From assembly GCF_963576675.1 (NCBI RefSeq), contig NC_088915.1, forward strand, positions 43,491,501 to 43,555,500: 64,000 nt of DNA, given 5' to 3'. Positions within the stretch are counted from its first letter, which is position 1. Every line of letters begins with the position of its first letter. The notes under the pieces are model-generated. The model did no database searches and was not told the DNA's origin. It saw only the letters and a program-made list of their open reading frames with translations. Below, in pieces: positions 1 through 9,739 of this stretch. Origin of the DNA: Euphorbia lathyris (lineage: Eukaryota; Streptophyta; Magnoliopsida; Malpighiales; Euphorbiaceae). The position numbers and the translations under genes were made by a program.

Positions 1-1159
1 AGTTAAAACTTATAATTACAACGTTTTCGATACCCGAACTACCTTTTAATCGGATCACGGTTCGTATTGGGATATCAAAACGAGGTTTTTTACTTCAAAA
101 CAAAACCGAACGTTTATCTAACAAGAGACGGGAATTAAATAAATACGAAAAATTAAATAAAACGTGATAAATAAATAAATGACAAAATAAATAAAATTAT
201 AACATAAAAATAAATAAAGGAAAAGAAATAAATTAAATAAAATAAAACGAGTCTAGTCCTCGGATAATACCTCAAGTTCGGTATCTGACAGTCGAAGCCG
301 ATTGATTCCACGAGTCGTGATTTTCCGGTTTTTTGTGTTTTTTAGTAAAAATTTAACTTTGGGAAAATTTGGATTTTTTTGGGAAAAAAAATATTTTCTC
401 CAAAAAATTGACTTTCTCTCTCTAAAAATGTTTAGAGTGAGAAAGCTCCAAAAGAATCCCCTTTTCCTCCCTCCTTAAATGCATGGGGATCCGTGCCTTT
501 TTTAGACAAACGGGTCCCCGGACAAATGGGCGACGCCCGAGTAAAATCGGGCGTCGCCCAAGGGGGTTGGGCGGCCGCCCAAAGCATGTTGGGCGGCCGC
601 CCAACCTTACGTTGGGCGAGCGCCCAACGCGAGGTTGGGCGTGCGTGCCCAACTGCCGTTGGGCGTCCGCCCGACGCGGTTGGGCGCTCGCCCAACGGCC
701 GCCGGGGCGCGTCTCGCGCCGCCGGGCGTGCACCCCCCCTGCGGCCGTCGAGCTCACGTTCCGCGTCGTCGGGCATCCACGCGTCGTGACCGCCGAACGT
801 GTGTTCCGCGCTGCCGGGCGCACACGCCCCGTGGCCAACGAGCGCGCGCCTCGCGCTGCCAAGCTCGTGCATTGCTCGGACATCGAGCACGTGCTATTCC
901 TGGTTGGATGCGTGCGTCCGATGGGCATCGAGCGCGCGCTTTGCGTCGTCGAGCGGGTGTCCGACTGTCGTCGAACGCGCGCCGGCCGCCGCTAAATACT
1001 CGCACCATGCCGTTAAGCATTCGCGAGCCATCCAATCAACAACAGCGACCCACCGTAACTTATTTATTTTATTATTTTTTTTCGAAACTTCCGGAATCAA
1101 TCGCTTCCACCGTCTTGTTTTCAGGTTTTCATCACAGGTCCTCCGACTCAGTGTCTACA
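1..1159 (-). repeat. 3' LTR of element A (partial)
   Basis: This matches 17171-18348 almost base for base and ends in TGTCTACA like the other copy. On the element's strand this is the 5' part (U3 side) of the 3' LTR; the rest lies outside the window. It contains a GC-rich palindrome cluster around 535-720. Its TATA-like site at 496-505 differs by one base from the intact site in the 5' LTR. Confidence 0.93.
535..720. repeat. GC-rich array of TTGGGCG..CGCCCAA palindromes (3' LTR of A)
   Basis: Short palindromes with arms GTTGGGCG and CGCCCAAC and two or three variable bases between them recur about seven times. They stand out against AT-rich flanks. On the element's strand they lie just upstream of the TATA position, in U3. 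They also create long arginine-rich open frames in every frame, which I do not regard as genes. Confidence 0.85.
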
Positions 1160-1173
1160 GTTGCCCCTACTTT
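1160..1173 (-). other. Polypurine tract of element A
   Basis: Read on the minus strand this is AAAGTAGGGGCAAC directly before the 3' LTR, the expected place for plus-strand priming. The same motif, with one or two changes, precedes the LTR of element E at 61245. Confidence 0.85.
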
Positions 1174-1389
1174 GCTATTTTGACAGTGATGTGTGTGTTT
1201 TGAAAACGTTTTTTTGCTAACGCACACATGCAATGTAAAACATATAAAAAGTAAAAGACACGTAAAGAGTAGGAGGGAGAATACCTGACCTTCGCGCTGC
1301 GCGCTCCGGTGTTGTTTGTCGATTCTTTCCAGTCTTGCCTCTGAATCGGCCGTCGGTGGATGTTTTTCTCTCAGAATCTAGCGTACGTT

Positions 1390-1990
1390 GACTATGGGTA
1401 AGAATGGCTCAAAAGCAACCTCGGTCGTGGACCGTAGGTAAGATGGCTAAAAAGCTACCTCGGTCGTGAACCGTAGGCTAAAAAGCTACCTCGGTCGTGA
1501 ACCGTAGGTAAGATGGTTAAAAAGCTACCTCGGTCGTGAACCGTAGGTAAGATGGCTAAAGAGCTACCTCGGTCGTGAACCGTAGGTAAGATGGCTAAAA
1601 AGCTACCTTGGTCGTGAACCGTAGGTAAGATGGCTAAAAAGCTACCTCGGTCGTGAACCGTAGGTAAGATGGCTAAAAAGCTACCTCGGTCATGAACCGT
1701 AGGTAAGATGGCTAAAAAGCTACCTCGGTCGTGAACCGTAGGTAAGATGGCTAAAAAGCTACCTCGGTCGTGAACCGTAGGTAAGATGGCTAAAGAGCTA
1801 CCTCGGTCGTGAACCGTAGGTAAGATGGCTAAAGAGCTACCTCGGTCGTGAACCGTAGGTAAGTTGGCTAAAAAGCTACCTCGGTCGTGAACCGTAGGTA
1901 AGATGGCTAAAGAGCTACCTCGGTCGTGAACCGTAGGTAAGATGGCTAAAAAGCTACCTCGGTCGTGAACCGTAGGTAAGATGGCTCAAG
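1390..1990. repeat. 39-bp tandem array, about 15 copies
   Basis: The unit reads roughly GTAGGTAAGATGGCTAAAAA followed by GCTACCTCGGTCGTGAACC. Copies are nearly identical and one is shortened. The array lies in the 3' untranslated part of A, between the PPT and the antisense gene promoter. Each unit holds GGTAAG, which looks like a plant 5' splice site on the plus strand. Variable satellite-like arrays in 3' regions are known for Ogre-type elements. Confidence 0.93.
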
Positions 1991-2336
1991 GGCAGAAAAG
2001 TTCTTTCTAACGATTCTGAATTCTTTTAAAACACCATTGTCTGGAGCTAGTGTCTCGGAGGTTTAATGGGAACGTGTTTTGGTCTGGAATGATATAGACT
2101 AATGATTATTTTTCTGTTGACTGTTGTCTGTATTTTGACTGGTGTCACTGATCTGTAAAAATTGGCTGTCGTTTGGAGTTCATATCTTGACAGTATTGGT
2201 TGCTGTCTGGGAGAAATGCGGGCTGAAACGGACTGCAAATCAGAGGTCTGTGCACCTGGTAATTAATTATTTACTTTTTACTTTTATGTCACATCGTACT
2301 TTTTTCACTATTTACGGGAATGCCATTCCCTCTTCC
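1991..2336 (+). other. Region between tandem array and antisense promoter
   Basis: No coding potential that I trust. This is the upstream region of the antisense gene, AT-rich, and would hold its proximal promoter if the gene is expressed. Short open frames on both strands here lack any recognisable domain. Confidence 0.6.
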
Positions 2337-2344
2337 TATATAAG
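2337..2344 (+). promoter_or_regulatory. TATA box of the antisense PMD gene
   Basis: TATATAAG lies 79 bases before the ATG at 2423. A start of transcription about 30 bases on would fall near 2370. The presumed leader (about 2370-2422) is rich in CT, as in many plant 5' leaders. The context supports a real plant promoter on the strand opposite to the retrotransposon's own genes. Confidence 0.72.
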
Positions 2345-2422
2345 GTGGTGGGGTTTCATTTCAACCACACACCTTCTCTCTCTTCTTTCTCTCTCTAGAC
2401 TTTGATTTGGATTATCCTTGGG

Positions 2423-5400
2423 ATGGATTTGGATGAATGCGATGGCACGAGAGGCATGGATGAGGTTTACGTGAACCTAGATAGAGTGGACCCTTTCCAC
2501 GACCCTACGACGCATCTGAGCCGGACACGCTGCAACGAGGTAAGTGATTTCTCACTTTTGTTTGATTCAAATGCTAGGCTTTAGTATTCCTATCCGAACA
2601 TGATTTGCATGCTAACTTTTAGATTGCCTTAGAGGACTTTAGCTAGAAAACATGAATTTCTTCACTTACAAGTAACACTTGTTTGTTTCTGTGTACGAAC
2701 GCGCGTTATATGCATGTGAGTAGTAACCCTGCGAATTCCTGCATGCTAACAGTAAAAATAACGTGAATAGTAAAAACGTGAATAGTGCACGTGAATAGTG
2801 ACAACTTAACTAATGCACGTGAATAGTGAAAACTTAACTAATGCATGTGAATAGTAAAACTTAACTAATGCACGTGAATAGTAAAAACGTGAATAGTGCA
2901 CGTGAATAGTAAAAATCGTGAATGTGAATAGTAAAAGATGTGAATAGTGAAAACTTAACTAATGCACGTGAATAGTAAAAACGTGAATAGTGCACGTGAA
3001 TAGTAAAAAAATGTGAATAGTGAAAACTTAACTAATGCACGTGAATGGTAAACTTAACCTATGCTCCTTGTCAATGCGGACGAGAGTGGATTAAAGAATT
3101 AACTAAACCTTACATGAGCGACCCTAAAGGAGAGACTTTTATAGAAAGTTGGCCCTAATTGACTAGATGTCTCTAGGTTAGATAATGAACGAATACCTAG
3201 TCTTAATGCGTTTTCATCAATCGTACGCTTTAGGAATCGTATTTAAATTTTCCTGTCTTGTTCTTTCTAGTTCATCGAGATTTCCAGGACTACGGCCGAG
3301 ATTCATTCGTGGTATGCTAGGCTGGGCGCCGCGGCGAGAGCCCATGTGCGTGAGTTGGGCTTCGAGCCCTTTATTTCAGCGCTGCCCCGCACCAACGGGG
3401 TGTGTGATCGTTTTGGCCTACGTGCCTTATGCGAGCGGTGGGTTGACTCGACCCACACCTTCCATCTTTCCTTTGGGGAGATGACCATCTCGCCCAGAGA
3501 TTTCTCTTTGTTGACGGGGCTGCGGGGGAGCAGCACTCCAGTTCCCTTTCATTTTGACCTGATGCGACCACGGGTTGACCTCACTAGGCTTGCTGCTTTG
3601 ATTGGGCCGGGAGTTTGTCCAGGCGCCAGATCTACTCCGGCGAAGTTTGTTTCTACTACGAGCCTTTTGAGTCGCCGGGATTTTTGCGAGACGGACGATA
3701 CTGACTTGGCAGTTCGTAGTTTCTTAGTGTATACTCTGAGCGAGACGATTTTCCGTACCAAGGGCGGAAAGGTACACGCGGGTCTTATTCAGGCACTCAG
3801 TGATTTGGATACGGCGGCTTCATATGATTGGGCGGGGGCAGGTCTAGCCTTTCTATATAAATTTTTGGATCTGACTTTCCGGAAGCGCAAGGACTTCGGT
3901 GGTTACACCTTTGCCCTGCTGGTACGTGACGCGCCCCTGACTCGCCCATTTTATCTTCTTTGCGCTTTTCACACTTATAATCTTTGTTTTTACCGCAGGT
4001 TTGGGCGTATGAGAGGCGGATTCTTCCCAGCCAGTCTCGGCCTCGGCCACGAGTACCGAGGCTCCCTCTCATGACCCGATGGAGAGATTTTGACCTAGGC
4101 GCCGAGAGGAGACGGACGGTGGCGCGGCTCCTAGATTGGATTGACTCGCGGGCCCTGGGACAGGTAGATGTCGTCTAGTCGTGCTAGATTCTTGTTTGAA
4201 CCGTTCTGACTTTCTCTTTGTGTTTTTTTTTTTTTAGATTAAGTTCAGGTGGGACGACCTCGACTTCGGTCCCGATTACATGTATGTATCTGTGATCCAG
4301 GAGCAGCAGTGCGTGCTCACCGGCCCCTGCGTGCGGGCATGGTATTTGGGGGACCGAGGCATCACCGGGGTTAGTGACGCACACTGGACACCGGGCGAGA
4401 TTCCCGTTTCCATGTTCGCGGTGCGGACCATGCCCCTGTCGGTCATCCATCAGGACTTGACCCGTCGGTTTATCGGTAGAGAGGTGTGGGTTCATGCCGG
4501 GGGCCGTGATCCCTACCTGTCGACTCTGTTGAGCGCGAGGGATGCCCCGGCGGTAGCGATGGAGGTGGATCCGGTGGCAGACGTATTTTCGAGGGAGGCT
4601 GTCGCGGCAGTCTTTGGTCAGAAGGAGGTCCCGGTAAGTGATTCCGCTTTTTACCTTTTATTCATGAGATGGTTAGCGGCATTTATTGTGTTTTTATTTG
4701 CAGGAGGGGTCCTGGAGGAGTGCTCATTTGTCGGACTTCTTTGACGGTACTCGAGCTCAGACATCCGTAGACGAGCCACCCTACTATGTCGGCGAGTCCT
4801 CCAGTGTCGCCCGACCGGAGAGGTCTTCACTAGGCGTGCCCGTACCGGACTACGGGAGAGATTTTGCCACGGTTTGTTACGATGAGTCCGGGGTAGCTTA
4901 TGAGGGGATCGAGGCGGCTCCTTCTATCTTTACCTCGAGGGTCCCATTTGATCCTTCAGACGCTTCTCTGACTACGAGAGAGACCTGTACAGATTATATG
5001 GGACTGTCCGGTTACCTCCGAGACCGCCTCAGCTTGCGTTGTGCCGCTCACCTGGTATGTATCCTTACTTTATTTTAGTGTAGTGGAATGCATGCATGTA
5101 TGTATGATTTCTGTTCTTGCCTATGCTGCTTCGTTTTTTTCTCTTTTTTTTTTCACATCTGTTTTTCTTCTTTTTTTTTCTTTTTTAGAGCGATCATCAC
5201 GCCCATGAGCGGAGACGGAGTGAGTCGGTACGGGAGGCCGATGCCAGGGTTGGCCAGGTGTACCAAGAGCGGAACGACCACTGGTCGGAGGTGATGCGGA
5301 GGGAGACTGCTGGACGTCTTGTCGTTAAGGAGAGGGCGCGTGATGAGACGATTAGACGCCTCGCTGCCGAGGAGAGGGTGCATGTTGAGACCACAGGACG

Positions 5401-5527
5401 CCTCGCTACCGAGGAGAGAGCACAAGTTGCTGAGGAGAGGCTCCGAGTTACCGAGGAGACCTTATCTGCGGAGCGGGCATCGCATTTGAGGGGGTTTGAG
5501 GCCTACTGGGACTTCCCTCCATATTAG
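2423..5527 (+). CDS. Plant mobile domain (PMD) protein gene, six exons, antisense within element A
   Basis: Six exons read as one open frame of 672 codons: 2423-2539, 3271-3921, 3999-4163, 4238-4633, 4704-5054 and 5189-5527 (stop TAG). All five introns (731, 77, 74, 70 and 134 bp) start with GT, end with AG after a pyrimidine tract, and are phase 0. The protein has the PMD signature: ERW, THTFHL and GEMTIS at residues 94-113, a GGYTFALL segment and WAYE at about 247-261, spanning the exon 2/3 junction. The last exon encodes a charged, probably coiled-coil tail with repeated RLA-x-EER. PMD proteins include MAIN and MAIL1, nuclear proteins involved in genome stability and silencing in Arabidopsis; PMD genes also occur inside plant transposons. 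The gene converges with integrase, whose stop is at 5985. I see no disabling change. Whether it is transcribed is not visible. Confidence 0.85.
2755..3055. repeat. Short tandem repeats in intron 1 of the PMD gene
   Basis: The motif GTGAATAGTAAAA and the phrase CTTAACTAATGCACGTGAAT alternate many times. The repeats account for almost half of the long first intron, the only intron in this gene longer than 140 bp. They are not in the other introns. Confidence 0.85.
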
Positions 5528-5984
5528 GCTTATTATGTATTGCTTTGTAGTTTTCATTAGAGTTACCCCGATGTATAGCTGATGTATAGGGAGTGGGGTG
5601 GATAGTAGGTAGGTTTTTTTTTGTGAACAGTAAGATAGGAAATGTATAACTCATGATTCATATTACCATACATTCAGTAGATTGTGATGATTCCAATCAT
5701 TCTCGTCAAATATATTCATGCCTTTATTTATTTACAAACAACAGAAATACTTAGCCTCTTATACATTGTTTTTGTAACTGCTCAAGTTATAACTATTGTT
5801 ACTAGGACCCGCCTTTCAGTTTTCGGATCCCGGTGATTTTTCTCCTCTCCTTTTACTATCCCGGAATTTTTAAATGAGTGCCCTTTCGGGTTTTCACCCA
5901 TTAGGATTTCCCTTATTGTTGCATAGGTCGCCCTTTGCGGGTTTTCAACCTATCGGGAATTTTTCTTTCTTTTTCTCTTTTTTT
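5528..5984. other. Spacer between PMD gene and integrase stop
   Basis: This holds the 3' ends of two convergent genes. Two related blocks (about 5880-5910 and 5930-5958) contain CCCTTTCGGG-like and CCCTTTGCGGG-like inverted repeats followed by TTTTCA, and both are conserved in element E at about 63304-63385. Nothing coding is visible. Confidence 0.6.
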
Positions 5985-7241
5985 TTACGAAAAGTATTTC
6001 TTAAGCCTATCCAGATTGGTAGGTTCGGAGAATTCCATGCCGTCCATGGTAGTTAACTTCACCGCTCCTTTGCTTAGTATCTTCTTCACGATGAATGGCC
6101 CTTCCCAGTTAGGTTTAAACTTGCCCCTAGGGTCGGTGTGCGTCACACGAATCTGTTTCAACACCAAATCTCCTTCTTTGATAGGACTGGTCTTGACCTT
6201 TTTATTGAAAGCTCGAGCCATCCTTCTTTGATATAACTGTACATGGTAAAGGGCTTCCATCCTTTTCTCGTCAACCAAAGCCAACTGCTCATATCGCTTC
6301 TTCAACCATTCCGTCTCGGGGATTTCTGCTTCCATTGCGACTCTCAACGATCGCTTTTCGATCTCAATCGGCAGGACTGCTTTTGTTCCGTATGCCAAGG
6401 AGAATGGCGTTGCCCCAGTCGAGGTTCTGACTGTCGTGCGATAAGCCCATAATGCGAGTGGGAGCTGCTCATGCCAATTCCGATGTGATTCCACCGTTTT
6501 TACGAGAATCCTCTTAAGATTCTTATTAGCTGCTTCTACTGCCCCATTAGCTTGTGGACGGTACGGAGAAGATCTGTGATGTTCAATGCCATATTCTCGG
6601 AAGAGACTTCTTACTTCCCCCTGAAAATGGACCCCATTATCCGTGATCATGTGATGAGGCACTCCGAACCTGGTGATCAAGTGTTTCTCAATGAACTTTC
6701 TCATCTGCTTGGATCCCAATTTGCTAAACGACTCTGCCTCTACCCATTTGGTGAAGTAATCGATGGCGACTGCCATAAACTTGTGCCCGTTCGAAGCATT
6801 AGGCCTTACCTCACCAATGATGTCAATGCCCCAAGCCGCGAATGGCCAAATAGGTGCTAACACATGTAATTCCATGGCTGGAAGATGACTACAATCGTCG
6901 TGGATTTGACAATCGTGGCATTTCTTCGCATACTCGCTACAATCTCTTTCCATGGTGAGCCAATAGAAGCCTTGTCTGATGATTTTCTTGGCTAACACTG
7001 CTCCTCCCATATGGGCCCCGCAAATTCCTGAATGTACTGATTCCATTGCCTCGCGGGCTTCTCCCGCGTCCAAGCACCTTAGTTGTAACCCATCGATGTG
7101 CCTTTTGTAAAGTAAGTCGTTGTGGATGACGAACTGCCGAGCTAACCTTCTAATCACAGCTTGATCCCTCGATTCTGACTCTGCCGGATATGTTCCATGC
7201 TTCATGAAGTTCACGATATCGAAATACCACGGTTTTTTCAT
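5985..7241 (-). CDS. Integrase of element A
   Basis: This 418-residue open frame holds a complete Ty3/gypsy integrase, which inserts the cDNA into the host chromosome. The zinc finger has H70, H77, C108 and C111. The catalytic triad is D140 (in GIDIIG), D201 (in ITDNG) and E236 (in GAVEAANK). A GPF motif follows at 381-383 in WEGPF, and no chromodomain is seen, as expected for Tat. The start given is an internal methionine: upstream the polyprotein frame is broken by stops (7242-7412), so the true product would be cut from a Gag-Pol polyprotein. The end matches the integrase end of element E. Confidence 0.9.
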   Translation of the reverse strand: MKKPWYFDIVNFMKHGTYPAESESRDQAVIRRLARQFVIHNDLLYKRHIDGLQLRCLDAGEAREAMESVHSGICGAHMGGAVLAKKIIRQGFYWLTMERDCSEYAKKCHDCQIHDDCSHLPAMELHVLAPIWPFAAWGIDIIGEVRPNASNGHKFMAVAIDYFTKWVEAESFSKLGSKQMRKFIEKHLITRFGVPHHMITDNGVHFQGEVRSLFREYGIEHHRSSPYRPQANGAVEAANKNLKRILVKTVESHRNWHEQLPLALWAYRTTVRTSTGATPFSLAYGTKAVLPIEIEKRSLRVAMEAEIPETEWLKKRYEQLALVDEKRMEALYHVQLYQRRMARAFNKKVKTSPIKEGDLVLKQIRVTHTDPRGKFKPNWEGPFIVKKILSKGAVKLTTMDGMEFSEPTNLDRLKKYFS

Positions 7242-7412
7242 CTGCCCCTAACAGCATTACGTCCTCGTAGTATGGTTTGTGAGATCTCCTCAATACCAAC
7301 AGTTTCGAGGCAATGTTCTGGGGGTTGTCCCAAACTGACACCAAGTGGCCAAAGCATCCGCCGCCTGGTTCTGTGCTCGAGGAATATGATAGAAACGACA
7401 TTCCTTGAATCT
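7242..7412 (-). pseudogene. Broken linker between second RNase H and integrase
   Basis: Translation on the minus strand shows the familiar tail of the second RNase H region (IPRAQNQAADALATW) in one frame, but with at least four stop codons between it and integrase. The polyprotein is therefore interrupted here. The stops are of different kinds, so this is decay and not a single recoding site. Confidence 0.75.
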
Positions 7413-8003
7413 TTATGCCAACCCTTCTAGCTGATCTAGATATGGACGTAGCCTTTCTTCCCTTACTTCCCAGTTTCCTTGTGCCTGTTCGATGATCAAC
7501 TTTGAGTCACCCCAAATTTCGACGTATGATGCTCCTAGTGCCGCTAAAGACTCTAAACCATAAATGCACGCTTCATATTCGGCCATATTATTGGTAAGAG
7601 GGAATGACAACTTCTTAGCCATCGGGATCCTTTCTCCCTCTGGTGAGATAAGTAATACCCCTACTCCGGCTCCATTCGAATTAACTGCTCCATCAAAGAA
7701 CATTTTCCAAGGTATAACTTCTATTGCGTTCAAGTGTTCATCGGGGAAATCATAGCTTATCTCTTCCTCTTCTATATTCAGAGGTTGGTTGGCCAGGAAC
7801 TCTGCCACGGCCCTCCCTTTGATAACCTTCTTCGTTACATATTCAATGTCAAACTCGGATAAAAGTAGTAACCATCGGGCTAGTTTCCCTGTCAAAGACG
7901 GAGTTCGATACAGATACTTTACGGGGTCCATCCGAGAAATAATAATCACTTTATATGATTGAAAATAGTGCCGTAGTTTCTTCGTTAGCCATACTACTGC
8001 CAC
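7413..8003 (-). pseudogene. Second (aRNH-type) RNase H of element A
   Basis: The frame encodes the connection region and then an RNase H domain with the acidic residues D104 (FFDGAVN), E142 (NNMAEYEA) and D166 (IWGDSK). A second, separately acquired RNase H after the RT-RNase H unit is a known trait of the Tat lineage. It would degrade the RNA strand during reverse transcription. The frame overlaps the preceding RT frame by ten bases in another register, which points to a one-base loss near 8004. It ends at an early stop. The catalytic residues are intact but expression as part of Pol is blocked. Confidence 0.85.
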
Positions 8004-9676
8004 ACGCGTCTTTCGATCATGTTGTACTTGAGCTCGTACTCCAGGAACTTCTTACTCAGATAATACACCGCGTGCTCAACACCGGTGTCTCCCTCTTGGG
8101 CCAGCATTGCCCCAATGGGTCGCTCCTCGATTGCCACATAGAGGAGCAGCGGTTTTCCCAGTTTAGGCGGTCTCAGAATTGGCGGATTAGACAAGTAATC
8201 TCGGACCTTCTCTAAGGCCTGCTGACACTTATCATTCCAGATTGTGGGTTGGTCTTTCCTTAACAACTTAAAGATCGGCTCGCAGATTGCAGTGAGTCTT
8301 GCTATGAACCGGCTGATATACTGAACCTGCCCCAGAAACCCTCTCACTTCTTTCTCATTCTTTGGTGCCGGCATTTCTCGTATGGCCTTCACTTTGTCGG
8401 GATCTACCTCAATTCCCTTGTTTCCGATTATATAGCCTAAGATTTTCCCCGATGAAACGCCGAAGAAGCACTTCTTCGGGTTTAACCTTAGTTTGAATTC
8501 TGCAATTCGGGCCAAAAACTTCTCGAGTGCAGCAAAATGCCCCTCTCTCGTCTCTGATTTGACCATCATGTCATCCACATAAACTTCTACCTCCTTGTGT
8601 ATCATATCATGGAACAGTGTTGTGGCCATTCGCTGATAAGTTGCCCCGGCATTCTTCAAACCAAACGGCATTACCCTGTAGCAGTATGTTCCCCACTCAG
8701 TTGTGAACGAGGTTTTCACTTTGTGTTTCTCGGCCATCTGAACTTGCATGTAGCCCATGAAACCGTCCACATTCGTGTGTAAGACGCTCGATGCTGCACT
8801 ATCGATCAATACGTCAATATGGGGCAATGCGAACTCATCTTTTGGGCATGCTTTGTTAAGATCTCTATAATCGACGCACATTCTTACTTTGCCGTCCTTT
8901 TTTGCGATGGGCACCACATTTGCGACCCAAGGGGGATAGTCGATTACTTCGATGAACCCTGCTTCTAACTGCTTCTTCACTTCCTCTCTGATCTTATCTG
9001 CCCATTCCGGTCTCATGCGTCGGAGCTTCTGCTTTACGGGCCTCGCCTCGGGATATGTTAGAATGCGGTGAGTTACAATTGATTGATCAATTCCTGGCAT
9101 GTCTTCGCATGTCCAAGCAAACACTATTTCGTATTTTTTTATTATTCTCTCAAATTCTTTCCTCTCTTCAATAGTTAATTCTTGAGCAATTTGTATAAGT
9201 TTAGGATTTTCATCCGTGTCAAGATTGAAAGTTGACATTTCTATTGTATTGATTTCAAATGTAGGCATGTTATATGAATGAGAATGCATGGAATGATCAC
9301 GATCAACATCAAGCAAGTAAGCAAAATCAGAATTCATTTCATTGATAGTATTGGCGATTACATCGTCTGATTCAAACAAAGCAGTAATACAATTTTCATC
9401 ATCGAGGTTCTCGGGCTTCTCATATGCTTTGGAGGTACTGGGCTCATTTCCCGCTCCTGCAGTTACTTCTACAGTGATGACTTGCTCCTCAGCATTCAAG
9501 TCTAACATCATAATCTCCTCGACAAAGCAGCTCGCTTTTCCTTTGCCCCAGTCAGTAACATCATTGAAGATCTCAAAACCTGGCAGAATCTTTCCTTCGG
9601 TGCTAGTCCATGACTCGGGAGTCCCCGAATAAACCTTTCCGTGCCCCTCGTTCACAAAATACTTCCTTAGGCCCAC
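7994..9676 (-). CDS. Reverse transcriptase and first RNase H of element A
   Basis: A 560-residue frame with a long linker (about 1-205), a reverse transcriptase (about 215-430) and the start of an RNase H. The active site is YVDDMMV at 366-372, with the first catalytic aspartate in NVDGF near residue 304. The RNase H opens with LLYVAIEE, where the usual first catalytic aspartate is not seen, in line with a second RNase H taking over in Tat elements. The frame is in register with the protease frame upstream, separated only by the TAG at 9740-9742 and 63 open bases. It is lost to a frameshift at its end (about 8004). Confidence 0.9.
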   Translation of the reverse strand: MGLRKYFVNEGHGKVYSGTPESWTSTEGKILPGFEIFNDVTDWGKGKASCFVEEIMMLDLNAEEQVITVEVTAGAGNEPSTSKAYEKPENLDDENCITALFESDDVIANTINEMNSDFAYLLDVDRDHSMHSHSYNMPTFEINTIEMSTFNLDTDENPKLIQIAQELTIEERKEFERIIKKYEIVFAWTCEDMPGIDQSIVTHRILTYPEARPVKQKLRRMRPEWADKIREEVKKQLEAGFIEVIDYPPWVANVVPIAKKDGKVRMCVDYRDLNKACPKDEFALPHIDVLIDSAASSVLHTNVDGFMGYMQVQMAEKHKVKTSFTTEWGTYCYRVMPFGLKNAGATYQRMATTLFHDMIHKEVEVYVDDMMVKSETREGHFAALEKFLARIAEFKLRLNPKKCFFGVSSGKILGYIIGNKGIEVDPDKVKAIREMPAPKNEKEVRGFLGQVQYISRFIARLTAICEPIFKLLRKDQPTIWNDKCQQALEKVRDYLSNPPILRPPKLGKPLLLYVAIEERPIGAMLAQEGDTGVEHAVYYLSKKFLEYELKYNMIERRVWQ

Positions 9677-9739
9677 CTTTCCTTCACAACTAGCGTTGGA
9701 CGGACCTCCCTGTTCATATCCTAAACCCCTTCGGGTTTT

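Noticed and set aside
422..1183. Long open frames on both strands in the LTR of A (also 17601-18372 and 60718-61342)
   Set aside because: They come from the GC-rich palindrome array, are arginine- and proline-rich in all frames and have no domain.
1390..1990. CRISPR-like direct repeats
   Set aside because: The units are back-to-back with no spacers; they are tandem repeats in a plant retrotransposon. The same holds for 41655-42130, 61433-62012 and 62505-62818.
3303..4072. Minus-strand open frames under the PMD gene
   Set aside because: They are shadows of the spliced plus-strand exons and show no domain.
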